Of a stretch of 64,000 bases of DNA, positions 16,086 through 24,762 are shown piece by piece. This DNA is from an uncultured Lachnospiraceae bacterium (GTDB taxonomy: Bacteria; Bacillota; Clostridia; Lachnospirales; Lachnospiraceae): contig CATKXR010000007.1 of assembly GCA_949840805.1 (NCBI GenBank), positions 62,001-126,000 on the forward strand, in the 5' to 3' direction. Positions within the stretch are counted from its first letter, which is position 1. Each line of letters starts with the position of its first letter. The notes below the pieces were generated by a model that saw only the letters and a program-made list of their open reading frames with translations, had not been told where the DNA came from and did not search any database. Position numbers and translations under genes: made by a program.

Positions 16086-18425
16086 TTACTGCCTGAAATT
16101 TGCCGTTTCCTGCAGAAACGCCTGTTTCCGGACCCGGTTTTTTATCTGTTCCAGGAAGGATTCCGGACCCAGGACTTTTATTACCGGGCCAAAAGAGAGT
16201 ACCTGGATCAAAAGCTCGGTCTCCCAGCGTTTGTCATAGTAAATCGTGCAGCGGTAAGCGTCGGGATCTTCCAGTCGTTCTACCTTTTTCTGATAGCAGG
16301 AAAAGTGGAGCATGGCCCGTTCCAGGGCGTTTCTCTGGTTAGTGATTTCCAGTACCAGAGGTTCTTTGCAGAGAGCGTAGTCTAAAAATGTGTCCACATC
16401 AACCGGAAACGGGAAAGTATGGTTCGTTTTTCTGACGGACAGAATCCTGGCCACATTCAGTACATCCATTCTTTTTTTGTTGTTTTTGCTTATGGACATG
16501 CCATAGAGGCGGAACTTCCCGTCTTTCTGTCCATATTCCAGGCGGCAGGGAAGACAGGTACGGGTCAGGATATTTCCTTTCCGGGACAAATAGGACACAG
16601 ATAAAAAACACTGGCCGCAGAGCCCTTCCAGGATGGTGTGCATGTGTTCCCGGTACATGACAGAGGAAAAGGGGTCATGATCCCCATATTGGTCAAAAAG
16701 GCAGAAGTCGGATGTACGGTAAAGAGGGGGAACGTCCGATAGGAACTCTTTTAACTCCATAAGCTGGTCATCCGTGAAAAACAGCGAAAAACGGGAATCA
16801 GACATAAGGGACTTCAGCCAGGATTTCTGCAGCCGGGTAAGAGGCCGGGGAAACAGGGGATGCTTTAAAACGGATGTATAACGTCCGGGAGATTGGGACA
16901 CTGGTTCCAAAAAGGGCCAGTCTCCCTGGAGCAGGCGGGGAACGATGGAGAGGGCGCTTTCATCGTATCCGTGTTTTCTGGCAAGCTCTTCCATCTGGCG
17001 GCTGGTAAGGGGATCTAGGGCAGCTTTTTCAAGAATCTTTGCCGTTATCTGGTAATAGCAGGTGTAAAGTTCGCAAAACAGGGGGGAATCATGCTTTGCT
17101 GCAGAAAGCCCGTCTGCCCGGTAAATGGCACGGACGGCAGGATGCCTTGTTTCGGCCGGCTTATGGCAGCCATGGAAGGATTCTTCTTCCGTGGCCAGAT
17201 AGCAGGACTGCATAAGCTGCATATCCGTCCGGAATCTTTTTTCCACAGCAGGGTTGGAACAGCGAAAGGAGCGGATCCTTCCGGTGAAGCTTTTGGCCCA
17301 GAAAAGAAGTTCCGCCGCATCGGTGCAGAGGCGGGTGTATTCGTATACGCCGGGGGACAGCCGCCTTAAAGAGCCTCCCCGTCCTTCCCTTTCCAGACGG
17401 TCCAGGATAAATTCCTCCTCTTGTTCATCCAGGCAGACTTCTATGGAGACCGTTTCCGGCTGTCTCTTCCCGGGGTTTCCAAAGGATACGCCCCAGACAT
17501 AGGGGAAGTTATTCCGAAAGGCTTCCTGGTGTACGTCATAGTCGGGATCCGGATCTAAAAGCTCCACATCCTGGATGGAGTCAAGGCGGAAGGAAGACAG
17601 GCGGCGGGTGCTTTTTTGCCTGGCGCAGAGGTATCTCCGGCCGGTCTGGGTACTGGTGAGAATCTTTAAAGGAGCGGCGGTGACGGAGTCTGCGCGGCGG
17701 CTTTTGGCGCTTTTTATGGTCATGCGGATCTGACGTTTCTGCTCCATGGCACGAAGAAGGGAGAGGAGGATTTCATCTTCCAGGGTGTGGATCAGATAGT
17801 CGTTGCGGAAACGGAAGTATGGATTTTCTTTGTCCCAGAAATCGAGAATAGCGCTGCCAAGGAAGCCGAAGGGGGAGACGCCCTGGAAAAAGCTGACGCA
17901 AAGCCAAAGTGCCGGGAACAGATCCGGATGGAGGCGGGGGAGGGGAACGGGGCTGCTGTAAAGATATTGTTTTCCTTCTTTTTTTCGTGTCACCAGGCCT
18001 TCTTTTTCATAGAAGGCCAGCTTCCTGCGAATCGTCTGGGTGTCGAAAAGGCAGTGGTATTGTTCCTGGATTTCATCTGCAATGGTTTCTAAGTTTCGGG
18101 GACGGCCGTCAAAGAGCAGGTCAGGGAGGAAAAAGCGAAGAGAGATGTCATTGTCTGTAAAGGTCTTGGATTTCCAGGCCTGGTACAGGGGATTGACAGC
18201 CATGCGGCTGGAATCCAGGGTGAGAAACACAGCCTTTTTGTGGCCGTTTTGGCCGGCGCGTATGTAACCGGAAAACCAGCTTTCCAAGCGGCGCCGGTGA
18301 TTGTCATAGGTACGGCCGCTTTTTTCCCGGAAGTCCTCCCGGGTCTTGAAGCCATAGATGTAGAAATCCCGGACGTAGGCGCGTATTTTGTCAAATTGTT
18401 TGATGAGTTCTTTATATTCGGACAT
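16086..18425 (-). CDS. WYL-domain transcriptional regulator (large, DeoR-like)
   Basis: A 779-residue protein that I assign to WYL-type regulators. An N-terminal helical DNA-binding region includes a winged-helix-like stretch around TIADEIQEQYHCLFDTQTIRRKL (split here for length: TIADEIQEQYH then CLFDTQTIRRKL). Two WYL-like ligand-sensing regions follow, around LKILTSTQTGRRYLCARQ and CLPCRLEYGQKDGKFRLYG. WYL proteins bind nucleic acid or nucleotide ligands and often control defence or RNA-repair genes. It is transcribed divergently from the structured RNA and SPFH gene next door, with back-to-back promoters, so it very likely controls them. At 779 residues it is longer than typical WYL regulators (about 300), consistent with duplicated sensor modules. 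Confidence 0.75.
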   Translation of the reverse strand: MSEYKELIKQFDKIRAYVRDFYIYGFKTREDFREKSGRTYDNHRRRLESWFSGYIRAGQNGHKKAVFLTLDSSRMAVNPLYQAWKSKTFTDNDISLRFFLPDLLFDGRPRNLETIADEIQEQYHCLFDTQTIRRKLAFYEKEGLVTRKKEGKQYLYSSPVPLPRLHPDLFPALWLCVSFFQGVSPFGFLGSAILDFWDKENPYFRFRNDYLIHTLEDEILLSLLRAMEQKRQIRMTIKSAKSRRADSVTAAPLKILTSTQTGRRYLCARQKSTRRLSSFRLDSIQDVELLDPDPDYDVHQEAFRNNFPYVWGVSFGNPGKRQPETVSIEVCLDEQEEEFILDRLEREGRGGSLRRLSPGVYEYTRLCTDAAELLFWAKSFTGRIRSFRCSNPAVEKRFRTDMQLMQSCYLATEEESFHGCHKPAETRHPAVRAIYRADGLSAAKHDSPLFCELYTCYYQITAKILEKAALDPLTSRQMEELARKHGYDESALSIVPRLLQGDWPFLEPVSQSPGRYTSVLKHPLFPRPLTRLQKSWLKSLMSDSRFSLFFTDDQLMELKEFLSDVPPLYRTSDFCLFDQYGDHDPFSSVMYREHMHTILEGLCGQCFLSVSYLSRKGNILTRTCLPCRLEYGQKDGKFRLYGMSISKNNKKRMDVLNVARILSVRKTNHTFPFPVDVDTFLDYALCKEPLVLEITNQRNALERAMLHFSCYQKKVERLEDPDAYRCTIYYDKRWETELLIQVLSFGPVIKVLGPESFLEQIKNRVRKQAFLQETANFRQ

Positions 18426-18475
18426 AAGGTTTCCTCTGTTTGCTGATGGTATGGGAAGCAGGTTCCATTATTTAA

Positions 18476-18504
18476 AGTATACAAAAAAGCGTCCGGAAAG
18501 ACAA
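18476..18504 (-). promoter_or_regulatory. Promoter of the WYL regulator gene
   Basis: On the minus strand, TTGTCT (18499-18504) and TATACT (18476-18481) are 17 nt apart. It lies 20 nt from the start of the oppositely directed promoter, so the two could share control. Confidence 0.7.
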
Positions 18505-18524
18505 CTGAAAACTTCGCAGTGTTT

Positions 18525-18553
18525 TTGAAATGATAATAATTTCCTGTTATGGT
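18525..18553 (+). promoter_or_regulatory. Promoter of the tRNA-like RNA / SPFH unit
   Basis: TTGAAA (18525-18530) and TATGGT (18548-18553) with 17-nt spacing. The predicted start near 18560 falls immediately before the first hairpin of the structured RNA. Confidence 0.55.
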
Positions 18554-18561
18554 AGGATAAA

Positions 18562-18780
18562 GACACCGAAAAGGTGATGGTTCCGGCTTACAGCCATGGT
18601 ATGGAAACCAGGAGGTGCCGCTGTGATGCAGTACGGTATGCCGCCGGAATCATGAAAGGGACGCTCAGTCGTAGACTGATGCCTGTCCTGCAGATTGGTC
18701 TACGTAGGTTCGAATCCTACCGGTGAAAACCGTTGCTTAGTGGTAAAGCGATCAAATGACACCTGTCACGTGTCCCAGGA
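18562..18780 (+). ncRNA. Structured non-coding RNA with a permuted tRNA-like module (Y-RNA-like)
   Basis: No credible coding frame lies here, but nearly every base can be paired. A 5' hairpin CACC-GAAAA-GGTG (18564-18576) is followed by a 10-bp stem (18577-18586 with 18644-18653, one G-U), a 6-bp hairpin TCAGTC-GTA-GACTGA (18665-18679) and a closing stem TCCTG/CAGGA (18686-18690, 18776-18780). The closing stem carries a tRNA-like module plus the hairpin GACAC/GTGTC (18758-18774). The organisation resembles bacterial YrlA Y RNAs, which mimic tRNA. It lies between a WYL regulator and an SPFH gene and would be transcribed with the latter. The exact 3' end is unknown. Confidence 0.75.
18695..18755 (+). 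ncRNA. Circularly permuted tRNA mimic: T-arm, capped acceptor, D-arm, anticodon-like stem
   Basis: In order: an anticodon-stem 3' strand TTGGTC (18695-18700); a 3-nt variable region; a perfect T-arm GTAGG-TTCGAAT-CCTAC (18704-18720); a short acceptor-like stem closed by a GNRA tetraloop, CGGT-GAAA-ACCG (18721-18732); TT as at positions 8-9; a D-arm GCT-TAGTGGTAA-AGC with the invariant GG (18735-18749); and the anticodon-stem 5' strand GATCAA (18750-18755), which pairs with TTGGTC. All tertiary-contact elements of a tRNA elbow are present, but the acceptor end is sealed, so it cannot be aminoacylated. Confidence 0.8.
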
Positions 18781-18799
18781 AAGAGGAAGACATGGAATT

Positions 18800-19060
18800 C
18801 ACCGGCACATGAAGGAAACGGAATGTGCGGCAAAAAGCCTGCCTGCGCCGCCGAAACCGGACTGATCAGAGGATATCCCATAGCCCATGGGAAAGAGACA
18901 AAAAGGGCAGCAGGAATTTTTTGTGCCTTGGCACATGAGTCCGGACAGCCTGAAAGGATCTTTGAAAATGGGAGGCCGGGTATCCGATGATCAGGAAAAA
19001 CGGAATGTTCCGGAAGGATGGCCCGCAAGGTTTTCTGTGGTGGATTCCAGGTTGGAATCA
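18800..19060 (+). other. Further hairpins in the 5' region of the SPFH gene
   Basis: Between the tRNA-like RNA and the SPFH start there are more perfect hairpins: GCACAT/ATGTGC (18805-18828), TCCCAT/ATGGGA (18876-18892), TGTGCC-TT-GGCACA (18922-18935) and GATTCCA-GGT-TGGAATC (about 19042-19058). An open frame runs through the last part from 18887, but it lacks a ribosome binding site and is more likely leader RNA. Confidence 0.5.
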
Positions 19061-19090
19061 AAAATTATCCAGGTGAAGGAGGAAAAAATC

Positions 19091-20185
19091 ATGAAATATC
19101 AGATCAATGAGAAGCAATGTGGATTTTTATTAAAGAACGGATGCTTTGTGAAGACTCTTTATAGCGGAATCCATCGATACATAAAAGCTATGGGTTATGA
19201 GGTGGTGGTGGAAGATATGGAGGGGATTGTGAAATTTGACCGGGTGCCGGGGGAGGTTTTGCTTGAGAAAGATAAGGCATTTGCCGAAAAGGCGCTTCTG
19301 ATAAGGATTCCGGAAGGGCATATCGGAATTCTAAGAGAGAGCGGAGTGGTGAAAAACATATTGACAGAAGCAGAGTATCTGTACTGGAATGTGTGGAACA
19401 AGTATGATGTGGAGCTTTTGGATATGAGGAATCCAGAAGACGCCAATCAGGTTCAGAAGGCATGTTTGGCGCGGATTCCTCTGAAGTATTATAAGAAAAT
19501 AGAGATCCAGCCAGGAGAACTGGGGATCCTCTATTATAATAACCAGGTGGAAAAGGAGCTGAAGACAGGAACGTATTATTACTGGGTGTATTCCAAGGAT
19601 GTGCTCTGCAGGATTGTGGATCTGAAAACAAAATCCCTGGAGATTTCAGGACAGGAGATCCTGACAGCGGACCGGATCGGGATACGGATTAACCTGATGT
19701 GTACTTACCGGGTAGTGGAGCCTGAAAGAATGATAGAGACGATTAAAAATCTGGAAAATCAGGTCTATGCCTGTGTGCAGCTTGTGATCCGGGAATACGT
19801 GGGACGTTACCGGCTGGATGAGCTTCTGCAGCAGAAAGAGGAGATTTCTCAGTTTATTTTTAAGCGGCTGAAGGAGGCGGAAGGGGATTATTGTGTTGAA
19901 TTTGGCAGCGCGGGAATTAAAGATATCATCCTGCCGGGGGAGATCCGGGATATCATGAATACGGTGCTGGTGGCGGAGAAGAGAGCCCAGGCCAATGTGA
20001 TCACCAGAAGGGAGGAAGTGGCTTCCACCCGGTCGCTTTTGAATACGGCAAAGCTGATGGATGAGAACAAGACGCTGTATAAGCTGAAGGAGATGGAATG
20101 TCTTGAGCGGATTTGCGCCCAGGTTGGAAATATCCAGGTGGGGGGAGTGGATTTGCTGGAACAGCTAAGGGGGCTGGTGGGCTGA
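19091..20185 (+). CDS. SPFH/Band 7 (slipin-like) protein
   Basis: A 364-residue protein with an SPFH fold in its middle. KIEIQPGELGILYYNNQVEKEL followed by TGTYYYWVY marks the domain start at about residue 140 (written in two parts for length: KIEIQPGELGILYY, NNQVEKEL). It continues with the LTADRIGIRINLMCTYRV strand, REYVGRYRLDELL, and the helical AEKRAQANVITRREEVASTRSLL coiled tail typical of slipins. There is no clear N-terminal membrane anchor, which is unusual; slipins normally assemble on membranes. ATG 19091 has GGAGGAA upstream. The gene follows a structured tRNA-like RNA and is divergent from a WYL regulator. Its role is unknown; slipins recur near bacterial RNA-repair genes, so an RNA-linked stress role is plausible. 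Confidence 0.82.
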   Translation: MKYQINEKQCGFLLKNGCFVKTLYSGIHRYIKAMGYEVVVEDMEGIVKFDRVPGEVLLEKDKAFAEKALLIRIPEGHIGILRESGVVKNILTEAEYLYWNVWNKYDVELLDMRNPEDANQVQKACLARIPLKYYKKIEIQPGELGILYYNNQVEKELKTGTYYYWVYSKDVLCRIVDLKTKSLEISGQEILTADRIGIRINLMCTYRVVEPERMIETIKNLENQVYACVQLVIREYVGRYRLDELLQQKEEISQFIFKRLKEAEGDYCVEFGSAGIKDIILPGEIRDIMNTVLVAEKRAQANVITRREEVASTRSLLNTAKLMDENKTLYKLKEMECLERICAQVGNIQVGGVDLLEQLRGLVG

Positions 20186-20201
20186 AGGTAGCCCACCACC
20201 C
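20171..20201. terminator. Stem-loop between convergent SPFH and membrane-protein genes
   Basis: GGTGGGCT (20176-20183) pairs with AGCCCACC (20190-20197), and the stem can be extended by GGG/CCC. It overlaps the SPFH stop codon. There is no T-run, so termination strength is uncertain. Confidence 0.5.
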
Positions 20202-20225
20202 GTGATTCAGGCAGGGCAGTACCGG

Positions 20226-22688
20226 TTATTCCGGACACAGATGGCCTTCACTGTCAAACCGGTAAGGAATTCCGTCTATTATCTCTGTCCCGATGGCCAT
20301 ACTGCCGTCTTCCCTGAGATAAAAATCATCGTACAGCCAGCCTTTATACATGGAACCGTCTTCCGAAAAATAATACCAGGTTCCGTCAACTTTCTTCCAG
20401 CCTGTATAGAGTTTTCCCCAAAAGTCAGCATAATAGCGGCCGTTATCATCCTCCGACCAGCCCTGCCTGATAAGGCCGGATTCCTGTACATAGTACAGAC
20501 GGCCTGCAAGCTCCTGGTTTCCCTTTAAAGAAGTTCTGACCCATACTTTGGCGTAATCTGTCAGTCCATGGTCTTCTTCGGCCAATTCCAGCAGTCCATA
20601 CAATTTTACCGGTTCCTGTCCTGTTTCAGGAACCAGCGGGATTTCATAAACATGTTGTTCTCTCAGATCCAGCGTGATTTCTTTTAACAGCCTTCGTTCT
20701 TCTCCTTCCAGGATCTTCAGTGTCACAAAATGGAGGGAATCTTCCTGAAGAGCCGGCGCCGTTTTCAGTCCCGGCGTTTCTACCCATAAGGTGAACGGTT
20801 CTTTGGAGGAGACATGTCCCAGGGGCGCCTCATCCGTTCCCAATATGCCTACGGCCCTCTGCCGGTTCAGATGGTTTTTTGGATCTGCCGGGCCCTTCAG
20901 ACGAAGCAGATACACATCATGGCCGGGAAATATCTGCTGCTGCGCCAGTTCTATGGCATCCACCCCGAACCGGTATTCATAGATTTCCTCAAGGTCCAAC
21001 ATCTCGCCTTTTTCTGTTTTGACTATGCCATAGACCCGGTCATTGTTCTCAAGTTCTTCTTCCATCTGGCTTGTAACGGACTGGAATACCTGGTCATTTA
21101 CCGTGGTAGTCACAAGATCCCATGAGACCACAGGAAGGCGGGGATTTAAAAGGGATGCCAGGCCTCCGTCGAAGCCGAACAGAAGCAGTTTTTCCGGTTT
21201 TTCCCTCTGTTCTTTTGTGCCGAGCTTTTTGTCTTTCCCTATCCATTCCATTTGTTCTTTATACATTTCCAGGTTGTCAAAATCCATGGGAATGCCTCCC
21301 GGCAGTATGCGGGAAGCGATAGCGGGACGGAAGTTCCATTCTCTTCCTTCCATACAGCTTTTCGCTGCCAGGAGAGGGCCGGGAACCATGACTGCAAGCC
21401 CAAGTACAAGAGCCATATCCAGGGGCTTTTTTTCTCCCGTCAGCCGCGCTGCCGACGAAATTCCCAGCAGTACCAGCAAGATATATCCGCCCATATAATA
21501 TCGGATGTGGCCTGTGGTAAGACTCCATAAAAGGGAGGAGGCAAGCACTAATATTGTCAGTATTTCCAGCAGTATGTCTCTCTTTTTTTCCTGAAAGCGG
21601 CGGGTAAAAAAGTTTTTAACGCAATAAAAGCATGACAGAATCCACGCGGCGCCATATCCCCAGGTGTAGGGCGCCGGAAGCTCGCTTTGGCGGTACTGCG
21701 GCCAGATGATCCCGATCCATGGCCATAATACCATTTCGATCCGGCTGGTTCCGCCCCATCGCGTGTCTTTAAAATTATGGTTTCCAAAATAAGGGGAGCG
21801 AAACAGGGAATTATAGTAGGGAAATACCGGATTTCCCGTACAGAGCCAGTTGTTTGCCAGATAGATGGAAACGGGCATGGCTCCGGCCAAAAAGCAGGCC
21901 GCGAATAAAGGCAAGGTTATGGATTTTCGGTTTTTGTAAATATAGAGGGCTAAAAGCGGGATCACATAAATAATGTTGGTCATCTTTACCGCAAAGAGAA
22001 AGCCCTGCAGAGACGCGAAAATCACCATATCCTGTCTGTTTTCCGGCTCCTGGAGAAGGAACCATATGCTTTCCATAAAAAGAACCGTCCCGACCATTTC
22101 CACCATGTAGGATCCCATCTGCATCAGGACATCATGCTGGGCTACGGCCACAAGGCACAGCGCCGGCTGGAACCTCTGCAGCCTAAAACCGCACAGCTTG
22201 TATAAGATCCGGCGCGCCTGGATATACAGCAGCAGAAGGCACAGCAGGTTGAATACCGTTCCCATCCGGTATCCCAATATCTGCCTGAAAGGATAAAAAA
22301 GCCGGTCTCCTAAGGGAAAACCAAATCCCTGGAATCCTCCGGGAAGAAGATGGTAGGAAATCATATCTTTCCAAAGAGGTTCCTGTAAAAAGATATGATA
22401 TTTAAGCGTGTCTTCACTGACATCCGGAAAAACCATTTTGCATAAGGCAAAAACGGACAGATAGCCGATGATCGCCGCATCCTGCCAGGAGGCGGATCCC
22501 ATACACCACTTTTTCTGCCTGGCCTGGGGGCCTATTACAGGCAGGGAGAGCAGGACTGCCAGGACCATGGGCCATACACCCGGCCCGAGTCCCGCTCCGG
22601 CCCGGTATCCAAGGAAACGGACTGCTTCTGACAGCCATACAATGATAAGATAACAGAAAAACCACCACGAAAATACTGATGAAAACAT
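20226..22688 (-). CDS. Polytopic membrane protein with C-terminal cell-wall-binding repeats
   Basis: About 820 residues. The first 420 or so form roughly ten membrane spans in the style of dolichol-phosphate-mannose-type or ArnT-like glycosyltransferases (for example FPYYNSLFRSPYF and WPWIGIIWPQYR loops). A soluble region of about 300 residues follows, and the last 85 residues are choline/cell-wall-binding-like repeats (GWKKVDGTWYYFSEDGSM, KGWLYDDFYLREDGSM, GIPYRFDSEG). The C-terminal repeats suggest the tail reaches the wall or a teichoic acid. I chose ATG 22688 (GAGGA upstream), because the frame further upstream is made of a repeat element. The function is not established; transfer of a sugar to a surface polymer is the best guess. 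Confidence 0.65.
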   Translation of the reverse strand: MFSSVFSWWFFCYLIIVWLSEAVRFLGYRAGAGLGPGVWPMVLAVLLSLPVIGPQARQKKWCMGSASWQDAAIIGYLSVFALCKMVFPDVSEDTLKYHIFLQEPLWKDMISYHLLPGGFQGFGFPLGDRLFYPFRQILGYRMGTVFNLLCLLLLYIQARRILYKLCGFRLQRFQPALCLVAVAQHDVLMQMGSYMVEMVGTVLFMESIWFLLQEPENRQDMVIFASLQGFLFAVKMTNIIYVIPLLALYIYKNRKSITLPLFAACFLAGAMPVSIYLANNWLCTGNPVFPYYNSLFRSPYFGNHNFKDTRWGGTSRIEMVLWPWIGIIWPQYRQSELPAPYTWGYGAAWILSCFYCVKNFFTRRFQEKKRDILLEILTILVLASSLLWSLTTGHIRYYMGGYILLVLLGISSAARLTGEKKPLDMALVLGLAVMVPGPLLAAKSCMEGREWNFRPAIASRILPGGIPMDFDNLEMYKEQMEWIGKDKKLGTKEQREKPEKLLLFGFDGGLASLLNPRLPVVSWDLVTTTVNDQVFQSVTSQMEEELENNDRVYGIVKTEKGEMLDLEEIYEYRFGVDAIELAQQQIFPGHDVYLLRLKGPADPKNHLNRQRAVGILGTDEAPLGHVSSKEPFTLWVETPGLKTAPALQEDSLHFVTLKILEGEERRLLKEITLDLREQHVYEIPLVPETGQEPVKLYGLLELAEEDHGLTDYAKVWVRTSLKGNQELAGRLYYVQESGLIRQGWSEDDNGRYYADFWGKLYTGWKKVDGTWYYFSEDGSMYKGWLYDDFYLREDGSMAIGTEIIDGIPYRFDSEGHLCPE

Positions 22689-22714
22689 GTGTTTTATCCT
22701 CGCAAACCTGTTTT

Positions 22715-22806
22715 TATACACGTGAGACAGATCATTTGCCACCACGGTTCCCGTCTTTCCATAAATACACCGAATCATTTGGCAAATAAGTATGCTTGCG
22801 AGTATA
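22715..22806 (+). repeat. 92-bp palindromic repeat, copy A
   Basis: Shares termini and centre with copies B (39314), C (45114) and D (61020, inverted). The left end is TATACNCGTGAG; the right half is AATCATTTGGCAAATAAG then TATGC(T/C)(T/C)GCGAGTATA. In this copy the element forms the last 24 codons and stop of the upstream minus-strand gene. Confidence 0.85.
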
Positions 22807-24612
22807 GAAGGATACATCGTCCGGACGGCTGCCTTTGAAAACCATTGCCGCCAAAACAGGAATGCAAATCATAATGCACAACATATACCTGACAAGAATA
22901 CACGGCCCAAACACCAGGGTGAATTCATAGCTGGCAAGAAACAACGGAAGAACCAGGAACCTGTATTTTCTTTTGGCAGCCAGGATTCCGGCGCCGACCG
23001 CCACGCACCAGCTATAAAAGGAGGTATAAAAAAATACGGACAATCCTGGCAGGTGTTTTTGTATGTTTCCATCCGTAAACCAGGAATAAAAATTTTTCAG
23101 GATCGGGATCTTGCTTCTGGTTTCCACAAGATGGGCCTCATCAAAGGGCGGTGATATTTTGTACTCCACATAACAACTGGAGTCTCCGCCCATATACCAC
23201 AGCCCCATCATGTTATAGGCCGGAGATTTCACATATTCTCCCGGGAACTGCTTTCCCAGCCGCAGCCATAGCTTTACAAAGTCAGCCATCCGGAAATTTT
23301 CCATGCGGATGCCTGATTTTACCGGGTCTGACACGTAATACTTATATCGCAAAAGGCAGCTTTCATCAAAATAAGACAGCAGTTTTTCCTTGTCTTCCGG
23401 AAGAAATTCATCCGTATGATATACATAAGAACGGGCCATCTGCTGCATTGGCAGGCTCATCATCTCTGCCTTACTGCCTTTTTTTGCCTGAAGGCCTTTT
23501 TCCATGGCAATGAACAGGACCTGGGTCACTGCCATGCACACGATGAGAAGCCCTATGGCTTTTAAAAGGAATCTTCCGTCCCTGCGCTTCCATTTTGCCG
23601 CTGCCCATGCCAGGGCAAGAACCAGGCCCATGACTCCCAGGCCATAGACGGCGTTGTTGCGGAACAGGCACATGAACACGGCGCAGGCCAGAAAGAAAAT
23701 GAGCTTTGGCCCTCTGTAAAAGGTTTTTTCGGCCGTCATTTCACAGACACCGACGAACACCAGAAGGAAGAATCCGGCAAAGGGGATATCCTTTGTGGTG
23801 CTGATGCTCAAGACAGGGAAAAACGGGAACAAAAGGAAAAAGAGCCCGGTTCCAAAAACCAATGCCATATGAGTTTTTTGTTTTACCAGAAACCGGATGG
23901 CATAGGCCATAGTCCCGGTAAGAAAAAGAAGCTGAACCACACAATAGAGCAAAACCCCCGTATTGTAGGAACCGCCCAGGATCTTTCCCAATTCAAACAG
24001 GCCGCCGCTAAGCAGCGTATGGATCAGGGGATGATGCGTGTTAAAATCCCACTGGGCAAACTGCTGCCACTGCCACACCATGTCATAACAGTATAAACCA
24101 GGGTAAAATGCCAGCAGGCAGAGCAGGTATCCTATGGATAAAATCCCCCAGGCAAGGAGAAACGCCCGGTTTTCCGGCCTGATTTTATGGTCTTTATAGA
24201 AAGCTTCGTCTGTCGTCTGTGCCAGAGACATGTGCAGGATCCGGTAAAAAAGCGGTTCCGCCACAAAAGCCATGACCGGGGAAGCAGCCATTATGGCCAG
24301 GATTCCCTTAAGTCCCAGGCTGACGCCGCCTCTGGTTGCTTCCAGCCTCATAGCGCCGCCTAGAAGTTCCGTAAAGGTAAGGGCCAGCGCCATCCCGTAA
24401 GCTATGGCAAAATCTCTTTTTTCTTCCTGCCAATGTCTGTATACATGGGGGAAAATCCAAAGTCCAAAGAAAAACACCCCCAGGGAGATGGCCGCCTTAT
24501 TGAAAAACACGATCTCTTCTAAGCCGTATACGCGGATAATCATGCTGACTGAAACCATCAGCCAGGCAGAAGCGATCGCCTTTCCTGTTTTTAACATGCT
24601 ATATTCTTTCAT
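22732..24612 (-). CDS. Polytopic membrane protein, DUF6020-like
   Basis: About 626 residues with ten or more hydrophobic spans. The motifs CYDMVWQWQQF, NTHHPLIHTLL, STTKDIPFAG and FRNNAVYGLG are typical of the DUF6020 family, uncharacterised membrane proteins often encoded with cell-surface glycosylation genes. The final 24 residues (from YTRKHTYLPND onward) are translated from repeat element A, so the native C-terminus has been replaced. The downstream gene starts only 43 nt later on the same strand, indicating an operon. I chose ATG 24612, with GGAG about 10 nt upstream; a GTG at 24627 is an alternative. Confidence 0.75.
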   Translation of the reverse strand: MKEYSMLKTGKAIASAWLMVSVSMIIRVYGLEEIVFFNKAAISLGVFFFGLWIFPHVYRHWQEEKRDFAIAYGMALALTFTELLGGAMRLEATRGGVSLGLKGILAIMAASPVMAFVAEPLFYRILHMSLAQTTDEAFYKDHKIRPENRAFLLAWGILSIGYLLCLLAFYPGLYCYDMVWQWQQFAQWDFNTHHPLIHTLLSGGLFELGKILGGSYNTGVLLYCVVQLLFLTGTMAYAIRFLVKQKTHMALVFGTGLFFLLFPFFPVLSISTTKDIPFAGFFLLVFVGVCEMTAEKTFYRGPKLIFFLACAVFMCLFRNNAVYGLGVMGLVLALAWAAAKWKRRDGRFLLKAIGLLIVCMAVTQVLFIAMEKGLQAKKGSKAEMMSLPMQQMARSYVYHTDEFLPEDKEKLLSYFDESCLLRYKYYVSDPVKSGIRMENFRMADFVKLWLRLGKQFPGEYVKSPAYNMMGLWYMGGDSSCYVEYKISPPFDEAHLVETRSKIPILKNFYSWFTDGNIQKHLPGLSVFFYTSFYSWCVAVGAGILAAKRKYRFLVLPLFLASYEFTLVFGPCILVRYMLCIMICIPVLAAMVFKGSRPDDVSFYTRKHTYLPNDSVYLWKDGNRGGK

Positions 24613-24762
24613 TTTTCGTGTCTCCACTTCCTTTTCAGGTTTGTTCCTGCGCTAAGGAGATATTGTAAGATTATTTCCGAACAGCTCCTAAGCGTTCCTA
24701 TTATACCCTGAAATTTCTGTTGAATCAACTGTTCTTATGGAAACACGGCGGCTTTCTGCTTT

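Noticed and set aside
18695-18755. A normal tRNA gene on the plus strand
   Set aside because: The T-arm comes before the D-arm, the acceptor stem is 4 bp and closed by a tetraloop, and there is no anticodon loop or CCA end. It is a permuted mimic.
18887-19090. N-terminal extension of the SPFH protein
   Set aside because: No ribosome binding site, and the translated extension looks non-protein-like. ATG 19091 has GGAGGAA and matches the family start.
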